Positions 37,736 through 49,700 of a DNA stretch of 64,000 nt are shown here, piece by piece. The notes under the pieces are model-generated. The model saw nothing but the letters and a program-made list of their open reading frames with translations, did not search any database and had not been told where the DNA came from. Numbering within the stretch: the first letter of the stretch is position 1; every line of letters begins with the position of its first letter. The stretch comes from Bolinopsis microptera (Eukaryota; Ctenophora; Tentaculata; Lobata; Bolinopsidae): assembly GCF_026151205.1 (NCBI RefSeq), contig NC_087072.1, forward strand, positions 8,739,669 through 8,803,668, given 5' to 3'. Both the position numbers and the translations under genes were made by a program.

Positions 37736-40700
37736 TACTATTAGTTAGTACTATTGACTATTGTAATTTATTAATAAATATATTTCCGTGAATAAATGGT
37801 TATTTTATCGAATCCGATCACTAATTACCTAGTTAAACACCAACAAATTACAAAAATCTTTGGATTGATCTCACTTATAATTATGATTACTCAGATCAAC
37901 TTTTAAAAAGAAAGTTATGAAATGAAATAAATTCAAAATCGTTGCTTTTAAGACTCGCCAGTTCTCAGGCTCTTGTTTTAAACAGGACAGCCACTGGTCA
38001 AATCTCATCAGATGAAATAACAAACATCTTTCAGATGCAGTAGAGTCAAAGTGCGCGGCACCTACAATATCTGACGGCGCAGTCTCCCCAAGTGGCTCTA
38101 TCTCTACTGGATCTAGTTACTCAGTTACCTGTAGTGGTGGGTTCACTATAAAGGGATCCGCCACCGTCACCTGTACTGACAATAATGGGGCAGCTGAACT
38201 CTCTGCCCTTCCAACATGCGAACAAGGTAATTATTATACGTTTGAATATTGAATACAGGGGTTGTGATCAGCTTCATACAGCATAGGCCCTCAATTATAT
38301 TAAGAAAGTTCGTGTACAGTAGTCCCCCTCTTATTTTATAACGTGTCACTGTGGCTGTACAGTGTACAATGTTGGAATGAACATTTTCAAATTCTTATCC
38401 TTTTTACCTCTACCGTCTCTATAATGCATATAATAGCTCCTGCGTGCATGATTTTTCTGCGTTTTAGAGGGAGGGGGAGATTTACTTGACGAAACCTTGA
38501 TATGGGAGCTTAGCCTCGAAAGCTGAAGCAAATGACCAATTTGAAATTGTTATAATACAGGCTGATTTCTAACTGAACAATCCAACCTAAAATTGCTGTA
38601 TATAATATTGCAGACGCAGCGCTAGTGTGCTCCAAGCCAGTGGTAAATGGTGGGGCGGTTACTCCAGCAGACTCAGAGATCGATATTGGAGAGTTCTACA
38701 CGGTGACTTGTAATGATCACCACACGCTAAATGGAGTGGCTAAAATGACTTGCTCGAAGGATGGCTCTACAGCAGTGCTCTCAAGTGCACCAACCTGTGA
38801 AGAAGGTAACTTTATTCGACAACAAATTATTCAACCTATTTTTTGGCATTTGTAGTTGTACTTTTACGTCTCACCCAATATTTTACAGTCATAAGATACT
38901 TATTTTTAAAAATGTTGGGAGAATAATGTCCACAGGTACAACAAGTAAAACATGTAGATCTACAAATTAGCTTGCTATATAAATACGTTTCACATATTAT
39001 ATTACTGATGAAAATTTCAATCAAAATAGTAACAAAAGATATTTACAAACCAATGTATTTCCTAACATCAAAGATGACAACTTTGAGCTTTGGTAAATGT
39101 CTAATTTTGTGGGTCACATGAAAAATGTTCATGGTAAACCTACTGGAAAAATATGGTTCAACTATTTTTTCATTTTGCAGTGACTGTCCCAACTTTTATC
39201 TGGTATCTCAAAAAAAGAAACATCCTAATAAGAAATTTCAGGCTTGAAATAGCGTCCTATCTGTTTCAGTGTCTCTCAGTTTGTTTCTTTACTTAACAAT
39301 CCCCTAGATAAACGCAAATAAACATTGAGGATGAAACGCAAAAAATGAGAGAAAACTAATTCATGATCAGTTCATTATTATGCCTTCTGTGCTGCTTGGA
39401 ATTCCAAGTCTTCCTTGTAAAGAGTGTTGACTCCATCGATCATGGTTTGGACAAGTTGGACCTCAGAGTATCCCAACCTGTGTTTGTTGGAGATATCGTA
39501 GGTGTGTCCAGTTTGTCCACCAGATTCTCCTCGAGTACCTCTTGGCTGCAGAGAAAGCTCTTCGCACCTAGCCTTCAGCTTATCTACACTATGAGCGGTC
39601 CATCCTGGCAAGTCAATGTGAACAGAAGCTCTCATACCGGTTCCAAGGTTGGTAGGGCAGGAATGGACGTATCCGTACTTCTCATCCAAACAGAAATCTT
39701 TTCCGCTCTCAGCCTTGACAGAGTCCCCAACAGCCTGGATACCACCAGCCAATCGTTTGAAGACTCCAAGTACGTCTCCACCCTTTTCCATGGAGATGAT
39801 TCGGAGCTGGTCCTCTTCGTTAACCCAGACTAAGAAAGTCTTTTCTTTGTTGTGGAAGATTCCACGTCCTTCAGGCCAGTCTCTTTCCATACCAGCGACA
39901 GTCAGGTTACGATCACCAGACACGAAGAGGAAGTGATCATCAACGAGCTGTTGGCGAACAGACTCTTCCATACCAGCGAGGGGGTAGTATGTTCCTGCAA
40001 GCTCATCTTTGAAATTGGCACTGGCAGTTTTGAATAGATTTTCAACACCGACTCTTTGTTCTCTTGTAATTCCAGGAGAAAGTCCAAAGCCATCGATGGA
40101 ACGTCCAACTCGAATTCGAGTGGAGTGCACTGGGGCCTCTGGATTCACATTACCAGTGATCTTGGAGAAGTCCATGTCGGAAGTGTGCTTGGCATCAGCG
40201 CTAATTCCATGGTATTCCTGAATGATGGGATCGAAGACATCAGCGAAATCTTTGTAAGAATCCCAATCACCAGCATAGATTCCACAATGTTGGTTGTCAA
40301 ACTCAACAGCGCAAGCGATTGCTTTTGCTAGGGTGAAACCAGAAGTCTTAGTACTGATTTTGCACAGTTTATTCCATTTTTCCTTAGTGACATGCTTAGC
40401 TACCAAAGAGTGAGTGGACTGGATGGTGGGAAATTCAAGCTGCTTCTTTTGGAGTGCCAAATCTTCATCGTAAAGAGCGTTGACTCCATCGATCATGGTT
40501 TGGACAAGTTGGACCTCAGAGTATCCCAACCTGTGTTTGTTGGAGATATCGTAGGTGTGTCCAGTTTGTCCACCAGATTCTCCTCGGGTACCTCTTGGCT
40601 GCAGAGAAAGCTCTTCGCACCTAGCCTTCAGCTTATCTACACCATGAGCGGTCCATCCTGGCAAGTCAATGTGAACAGAAGCTCTCATACCGGTTCCAAG

Positions 40701-43700
40701 GTTGGTAGGGCAGGAATGGATATATCCGTACTTCTCGTCCAAACAGAAATCTTTTCCGCTCTCAGCCTTGACAGAATCCTTAACAGCCTCGATACCACCA
40801 GCCAATCGTTTGAAGACTCCAAGTACGTCTCCACCCTTTTCCATGGAGATGATTCGGAGCTGGTCCTCTTCGTTGACCCAGACTAAGAAAGTCTTTTCTT
40901 TGTTGTGGAAGATTCCACGTCCTTCAGGCCAGTCTCTTTCCATACCAGCGACAGTCAGGTTACGATCACCAGACACGAAGAGGAAGTGATCATCAACGAG
41001 CTGTTGGCGAACAGACTCTTCCATACCAGCGAGGGGGTAGTATGTTCCTGCAAGCTCATCTTTGAAATTGGCGCTGGCAATTTTAAATAGATTTTCAACA
41101 CCAACTCTCTGCTCTTGTGTTATTCCTGGGGAGAGTCCAAAGCCATCGATGGAACGTCCAACTCGAATTCGAGTGGAGTGAACTGGTGCGTCTGGATTCA
41201 CATTACCAGTGATCTTGGAGAAGTCCATATCGGAAGTGTGCTTGGCATCAGCGCTAATTCCATGATATTCCTGAATGATGGGATCGAAGACATCAGCGAA
41301 ATCTTTGTAAGAGTCCCAATCACCAGCATAGATACCACAATGTTGGTTGTCAAACTCAACAGCGCAAGCGATTGCCTTTGCTAGGGTGAACCCTGAGGTA
41401 GCAGTTTTGTGCTCATGAAGCTTGTCCCATATTTCTTTCGTGACATGCTTTGCAACAAGGGAGTGTTTCGATTTGATATCGGGGAACGAGGAGAGTCCTC
41501 CGTTCGCACTTTGACCCTGAAATAATTCATGTTAAGTTATCGATAATTTCGATAAGTGATCCTCTAAAGATGTCACCAATTGAGTTGAATGAGTGAACAA
41601 ATCGAACTGTCGAGTCATGTACTTCGTCGGGATTGTTTTTGTGAATGAGGCAAAATTATTTGCTTTGACTCATATCTTTACTCATCAATTGGAATTTATA
41701 ACCAATCAAATGCAAGATTTCTAGTACTATGTATTTTTGTCTCCGACCTATACCAATAAGCCAACAGTAATTTCATTAGAAGTTGAATGGAACCTCTTTG
41801 TAAAGATCCCCTTCAATATCTAAGTCTCCAAAGTCCATTGTAGATGGTGCAGTGGTTATGATGTCAGGAACATCTACTTCGTCATTTTGGTATAAAATAT
41901 CAGATTTCTTTTCAATTACTGGTGTACTGTCTAATTTTTTTGGCGTACTCTGTTCATCTGTCGAATTATCTGTCGGATTTTTGTTTGCAGTCGCTGTGCT
42001 GTCCTTCTTTTTAAGTGCCTTGAATTTAAGTCGGTCATTCTCGGCACTGTTTAATGTGATTGTGATAAAGATCCACTGATGAAAAAAGCAAATGTGACCA
42101 TAAACACGAGGATTGTATATTGTAATAAATAATTGTATACAAAAATTTGGTTTGCAAACTCACCGATGCTGCTTGAGACGATCCGCACCCCATGGTTTAC
42201 ACCTAAATAGGTAAAACATTTAATTAAGCAATGAACGATGCGATATTTTTCAGAAAAGCATTCAAAAATTGTATAACTTGTTGTCAGTTAATCGCTATTA
42301 TATTTGCGTCTTAAGCTCAAGTTGTGGCTTTAAGTTTAAAACGCCATTAGTACAAGTTGTACTAATGGCGTTTCAAACTTAAAGCCACAACTTCACAACT
42401 TGAGCTTAAGACGCAAATATAATAGCGAGTAACTGAATTGCAAGTTTTAATAGCAATTTGTTTGAGTTCAGAAAACTCTAAAAGCATATAAATCTTGGAA
42501 TAACTGTCGAATGGCATTATATATACGGTTTTTTAAAATCTATTAAGTGGTCTAAGAGGTGTAGTCTAAGCTTACCGACTAAATATAAGAAAAGGTCCTT
42601 TACACGTAAAAGAATTCTATTATATCGTCGTACCAACTAAACGTCAAAAGTGTGCGTCGTCACAAATTTAACTCGAAAACTAGTGCCCGCGCAGCAAACG
42701 GAAGTACAGCGCAAATCACGGTGAACAGTTACACGTGCATCACGCGCGCAAATGCGCGGTAGTGCTAAGCGACCGGTAACACGTGGGCCAACTTCCAACA
42801 TCAAGAATCGGCTCACGAGTCACGCTCGTATTATTATATTTATAGTAAAGAATACTACAACAAAATTACGTTTGTTATTGGAAATGGTTGCCATAGCAAC
42901 ATTGACAAGTGTTACTTGTGGGCCATCCACATATTGTCCTAAACATGCCACCCCAAATTGCTATCAATTACTTAAGTCTGAGAAAGATGTAATATATCCC
43001 ACACTTCACAGAAAACAGTTACTATTCACAACATCGACCACTACTAGCTCAAGTGAGTAATAAACGAAATCCCCGGGCATGTTTACAAAATTTGTTGGTT
43101 ACTATGACTACCATCCTTCCCTCACGTCACATTATGTGTCTCAGGTTATATTCGGTGTCCTATAACAGTTGCCATGGCGACGTGATAATGGTATGACACC
43201 ATTTAGAAATCTCTGCTTTAATCCAATGAAATCATTAATTACCGGTGCTATTTGGTGATTCAGTAGCATATTACTATATTAGTGCCTCAACAATCGAATT
43301 TTATGCCACTGAAAGTACAAAGCATGAAAACTGAAAACGTATCAAAACGATAAGCAATATACACTTACAGGACGAATCCAAAATTGTAACTTATAATTTG
43401 TCCGTTGAAATTGGTAAATGTCTTAGCTTTGATGGAAACTTAGGGATTATAAAAAAATCACTTTGCTTTATTAAATGGATGAGTGCGATGAATGAGCTTA
43501 AAGTTAGAAAGTTGAGCCGGGGGAAATTCAATTTACCGAACCAATATCTGAAAGCATTTGAACTAGAGTCAAACAAAAATTGAACATGGCCTGGGCTGTT
43601 TATTGAGTTAGTCGCCCTGCGACAATGACACGGCCTTGACCTATGAAAAATTTGACGCGATGAGCCGGCAAAATTACAAATATAGTGTTTGTAAACAGTT

Positions 43701-46700
43701 GATCAACTTAACAGTATGTCAAAACGGGCAAGTGTTTGCAATGAAATAAACCAAGGTCAGAAAAGCGGGAGAAGAATGGCTTCCTACCTCATCCTGCCCC
43801 ATGAGTCAAGTGTAAATATTGAAGCCTCAGGACGGAGCTTTTCCTAAGTGCTAATTATTACTTCCATAGAGTACATTCCCAAGTAAAGTCATAATAGATG
43901 GAACGAAGGTGGAGTTGCTTTGCAGATGGACAGTAGGCTTCATTGGGATAATATCAAAAGTCTGCAGTCACATGACTTGTGATGAATCGAGTCAGAATCG
44001 GCAAGTTAACGTGGTTAAGTTTTAAGGAAGCAACATTCAAATTTAATCTAAGTTCGATGGCATCGATATTGACAGGAAATTGATTCTTTGTAACTGACGA
44101 TATTGGATTTGGAAAGAGTGGGTCAGCTTGGCCCTCCTAAAACGTCTTAAACTGTCGATAGAAATTTACAGACTGTCTTTTTATGGTTTTATTTTAGGTC
44201 GAATCCAAATCTAGGTAAAGAACGCGCGCTGTTCCCATAATTTTGATGAAAATATTGCTATCTAATTCTATATCTAATTGGTAATGTCCTCAAGCTTGCT
44301 TTTTAAGTATCCAATGCCTTCGTCCTACTCTCGAGATAGAAATAAGAGGAGAATAACGATTTTAGTTGTAGGATCGCAGTTTCTAATTCTTGCAGCTATT
44401 AATTTCTAAGCAACTTCAAAAGATAAAAGAATCACAAAATGATAAGGCCTAAGAAGTAAGGGCGATTGTGCGCTTTCGTGTATTCTTTCACTTTTGTACT
44501 TGTAGAAAGAAGGAATAAATAAATAAAGTATAAACCATGCAATCTAACCATACCAAGGTTACTGAGAGACGTATTTCTTTGCTATACAAACTGCAAACTT
44601 TGATATACTTTTACTGTGTCGCCGGATGTCCGGAGAGGTAATAAGATTAGTTGGCTTCACCACCAGCCCTCTTATTTTTACACTCGTGCTGTTGCTGTAC
44701 AAACGAGTTTCAGGCGATGGCCGCTTATTGGTAAAATAAAGATCAAAGATGTCACAATCACATCAGTCTTAAAAGCTTATTAGTAAGGCCTAGGCCTGCG
44801 GTCATCGCAACTTTGCTTGGGGCATAACGTTTGATAGTATTATACTTATAGCTGAAATTACTCAGATACAGTAGTTTAATTGTATACTTCCTTTTCGCTG
44901 GATATTATTAATAAATTCATTTAGCGGGTTCTCTGTACTGTAGGTACAATGAATCGATAATTAACTGGAACTTTCTAGATTATCACTTGACAGCCAGTAA
45001 AATTTGTTAATTATAGTCCCAATTATTGATTTAAATACACAAATTGAAAGTAAAATTAGCGACAAAACAAGATTAATGCTGTTATTATTATTAATTGACA
45101 AGCGCAAGGCTGTACCCACCACAACTTAAAAATGCCAAACACAATCAAATCCTTGACTGCTCATAATGTTACAATCAACTTGAAGTTGAGTGCTTGAGAA
45201 AGCTGGTTAATTTTGAAATTACACTTTCGGACTGGGGCTGTATTCATTAGCACTGACGAACATCTAGTGCAGATGTTAATAAAACACGTCCAAAATGACA
45301 AATTGTAAAAATGGATAATTAAAGAAATTCAGATCGCGCTGCGATTTCAAGCAAAGCATTATGTTAAACAAATATATTGATCGGAAGACTGTCCACCTTT
45401 GAGTTTTAGCTTCTTTTACTTACAATGTGAGTAGAATGTGCACGTTGAATATCTGCTTGCAAGGACTGCATGCAATGCAGAAGCTACAAAATGCATGATA
45501 AAATCGTTGCCACGTTACACACTCATGATCTTTACACTCCACAAGTTTCCCATGTTTAATCCTATTCAGTGAAAATTGTACGTGGCGTGTCAGGTAAAGT
45601 CTTTTTGGCGTATTCTATAGGCTGTACACAATATGCAGGTTGTATACCTAATATACCGATATCAATTTACTATTCATCAATGTAATAAGTCATGTCACCG
45701 GTATTGTATCAAAATACTGTTGAGATCTTCGCAAGAGCCGAATGATTAAAACAATAACATTATTCTCTAATTCTAAAATTAGCTGATCTTTAACAAGGTT
45801 TTCAAAAGCGTCGGAAATGGAGCTGGAAATTGTCGCGTTCGCTCCTGTTCAGGTGTTCTTGTGTAAATCACCTCCATGGTGAGTTTAATATGAAATAAAA
45901 GTGTCTCCGCAAATTGTCCGTCCATCATTACCAAGCAATCACTCGAACTTGAAGCGGTATAAGATTCTGTCATTCTAGCCAGGTCGCCTATACATCAGTA
46001 CATACTGCATATTTATCAAAAACTAGCTCACTGGTTACTTGTTTAAAACATCTCTGACGCAAAACAAAGTTTTTCCTCCAACTAGTAACATAATATAAGA
46101 ACAAATCCCTACGTTAGCTATGGTAGTGGTACTGAATTTTAAATGTGTGAGTTGTAACTAGCGCATCATGAAATTGAATGATTCAAAGATATTTACATAA
46201 CAGGACAATTTCGATCAAATTTGTATTTGAACCAAAGTTTTGATCAAGCGGTTTTTCAAAATTTAGCAATTTAGCTTGATGATCTCAGAAAAGCGATTGA
46301 TTTACTTCCTGTACGACAAGAGTCTAGATCAAGGTTATACTCATATAACATTCTACTGGAAGGGTAGATTGAATTGAATTTGTGATTATAAATAAAAGTC
46401 TTTTTTGCAGTCGTAAGACTAAGAATTGTAATGGATATTATAATTGTATAGCAAAACATAAACCGATACAAATAATTATTGCTGTCAGATAATTAGTTAT
46501 GTTCCTAATCAAAATCACATTATTTCTTCTGGAACTCCAAGTCTTCCTTGTAAAGAGTGTTAACTCCGTCGATCATGGTTTGAACAAGTTGGACCTCAGA
46601 GTATCCCAACCTGTGTTTGTTGGAGATATCGTAAGTGTGCCCAGTTTGTCCACCAGATTCTCCTCGGGTACCTCTTGGCTGCAGAGAAAGCTCTTCGCAC

Positions 46701-49700
46701 CTAGCCTTCAGCTTATCTACACCATGAGCGGTCCATCCTGGCAAGTCAATGTGAACAGACGCTCTCATACCGGTTCCAAGGTTGGTAGGGCAGGAATGGA
46801 TATATCCGTACTTCTCGTCTAAACAGAAATCTTTTCCGCTCTCAGCCTTGACAGAGTCCCCAACAGCCTTGATACCTTTGGCCAGTCGTTTGATGACTCC
46901 AAGTACGTCTCCGCCCTTTTCCATGGAGATGATTCGGAGCTGGTCCTCTTCGTTGACCCAGACTAAGAAAGTCTTTTCTTTGTTGTGGAAGATTCCACGT
47001 CCTTCAGGCCAGTCTCTTTCCATACCAGCGACAGTCAGGTTACGATCACCAGACACGAAGAGGAAGTGATCATCAACGAGCTGCTGGCGAACAGACTCTT
47101 CCATTCCAGTGAGGGGGTAGTATGTTCCTGCAAGCTCATCTTTGAAATTGGCGCTGGCAGTTTTGAATAGCTTTTCAACACCGACTCTCTGGTCTCTTGT
47201 AATTCCTGGAGAAAGTCCAAAGCCATCGATGGAACGTCCAACTCGAATTCGGGTGGAGTGCACTGGTGCCGCTGGATTCACATTGCCTTTGATCTTTGAG
47301 AAGTCCATATCGGAAGTGTGCCTGGCATCACTGCTAATTCCATGGTATTCCTGAATAATAGGATCGAAAACATCAGCAAAATCTTTGTAGGAATCCCAAT
47401 CACCAGCATAGATTCCACAATGTTGGTTGTCAAACTCAACAGCACAAGCGATCGCTTTTGCTAGGGTGAATCCAGCAGTCTTCGTTGTTATTCCTGACAA
47501 CTTGTCCCATTTTGCCTTGGTGACGTGTTTGGCCACAAGGGAGTGTGTTGACTGTATTGTCGGGAACGGTGCAGACATCCTGAGCGTATTTGGTTAGGAA
47601 AGTGGGTAAACGAAAATGTACAACCAGTTACTTTTTATAATTTGTAAACGACTTGAAGGAAATTGTACATTATTCATTTGTTAGTGGTTCATTCATACGT
47701 TTAGATGAACTATTATGTACGACAGCTTCATTAATCGTCAAATATTTTGTCAATACGCACTATATACTGTTTTTTCTACACATCACAGTGCTAAAACTAA
47801 AAGAGTGCAATACAAGGAACTGCACACAACAGCCACCTAAAATTGAATAAGTGGTTCTTTACAACAACTCTGCTGCAGGGGTTGTTCACAAGTTTTCGGA
47901 AATAAGATTATCTCTCGAGTTCAATCGAATTTCGGCAAAGCAACAAAACGGGCCTCAGGCTGAGCGACAAAAGCTTTTTCCGGACCCAACCGTTTATAAT
48001 CAACATGTGAGATGGGCCATTGGCTGCACCGAGTATTAATCATATTTTATTGGCTAGACCCTGTTCATATGAGACCATATAACGAATATTTCTTTTTCCT
48101 TGAGAGTTTAGACTACAGCGGCAACCCTAAGTGGTACTGTTAGTGTTAGTGAACGCGTCGGTCTGCCCACAAAATATATTAAGTTAAATTTATCTCGAAC
48201 TTGTGGGACAAAGCTGTATTTATTAGTAACACTAACCACAGTCAAGGACCAGGAAGTCATGCCCCAGAATCTTATTTCTAAGACATCATATCCGGCCCCA
48301 AAGTACTGTTTTCAAGAACATTGTGTCCCTGGCCTTAGTGGTACCTATCGACTTACTCGACTTCGACTTAGGGCGGCTTCAGCGTCCGAACAGAAATAGT
48401 CTTCTTCCAAATCTGTCTATCCAGCATGAGTTTGTTAATCTCTTTGCTGTCGTCAAGCCCTGTGTCCTTCCGAAGGATGTCAATGTATGTGAGATGTGGT
48501 CTTCCCCTTCGACGATGTCCTTGAAGGGGTTCCCAGAAGAGAAGTTGATGACTCAATAGTTCTTCATGTCTGGCTAGTGGTACCTATACCGTCTATAATT
48601 ATAGCTTACTTCCAATGTCCATACGTATTATACGTATTTCACTCTGGGAGGAAAGTGACGTATGTTTCCTTTTGAAACCGGAGGAACGGTTGGGGTACCA
48701 TATTCTAAAGCTATACAGATTGGGGGCACTAGGTTCTGAGGTAACTGAGAGTGTAGCTTCTGACCTGAACAGATTTACGTTGGAGCAGCTGCTTTAAAAA
48801 CTTGTGAGAATCCACGGATACTGGTTTAAAATAGTATGCAGCTATTGAATAAACTGGATATTTGCCACAGAAAGCATCTGAGGCAAATCATCAAAATGAC
48901 TTACCCTAATATAATCAAAAACGACACCCTTTACAAGAGATATGAAGTGGTTCCACTCAGTGAGCGTGTTGCATGTGCACGATGGAGGATGCTCGGATAT
49001 GTCCTTGGCAGTGATAACAACTCACCCGTACAGTTTGCATTACACTTTGCAGTAGAGAGTCAGAGTACTAAAAAGGGTAGAGTAGGCAGACACCAGTCGA
49101 ACTTGCTTAGGACTATTAAATTTGATTTAGTTAGTAGGAACATTCCATTTGTAAATACAGACGATTTGTACAATTTAAGACTTTTAGCCTCTGATAGAGC
49201 GGGATGGAAGAAATTGTTATAGCTTGAGTATCGGTATTTCTTTTTTTCTGGCTACTTATCAGATCTTTAAGATGTTCATTTATGTTCTATTTTTGATTTG
49301 AATAAAGTTATATAATAAACGTGATGTCAATATACTGCAAATTATATGCATTTGATCAACTCCACCACTAAACAATCCAGTTTTTGTTTTTAGTAGGCGT
49401 CAGCAGAAAGTTTATCGATCATCCAGGCTCAAAAAGTCCCGCACTCTTAGAGTTAGAGGCTATAAAACTAAAAAGGTTGTATTAAAAGGGTATTGTAAGG
49501 CCAAATTGTGCGACCCTTTATCAATTCTCATCTTTTCTAGGATTAACTACCAAAGAGTACCTCATGAAACATTTGATTGCACGATATCACTATTACTTTA
49601 TTACCTGCACAAACCTTGAACTTAATCAATTTTATAAAGATCCCGATGTTAATTTTCGTTTCCTTCGCGATCGACAATAGAGAATGCTTCATTTTTCTTT

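Noticed and set aside
41228..41228. ATG at MDFSKI as start of the two-domain arginine kinase
   Set aside because: The frame is open upstream to an acceptor at 41516 and encodes the conserved N-terminal kinase domain; the true start is in the 42164-42193 exon.
39363..41384. Plus-strand open frames of 60-164 codons over the two-domain arginine kinase
   Set aside because: Antisense shadows of the kinase coding sequence; the same shadows recur over copies 2 and 3.
42752..43060. 102-codon open frame upstream of the kinase on the plus strand
   Set aside because: Basic, low-information peptide with no recognised domain or clear splice sites; coding status not supported.
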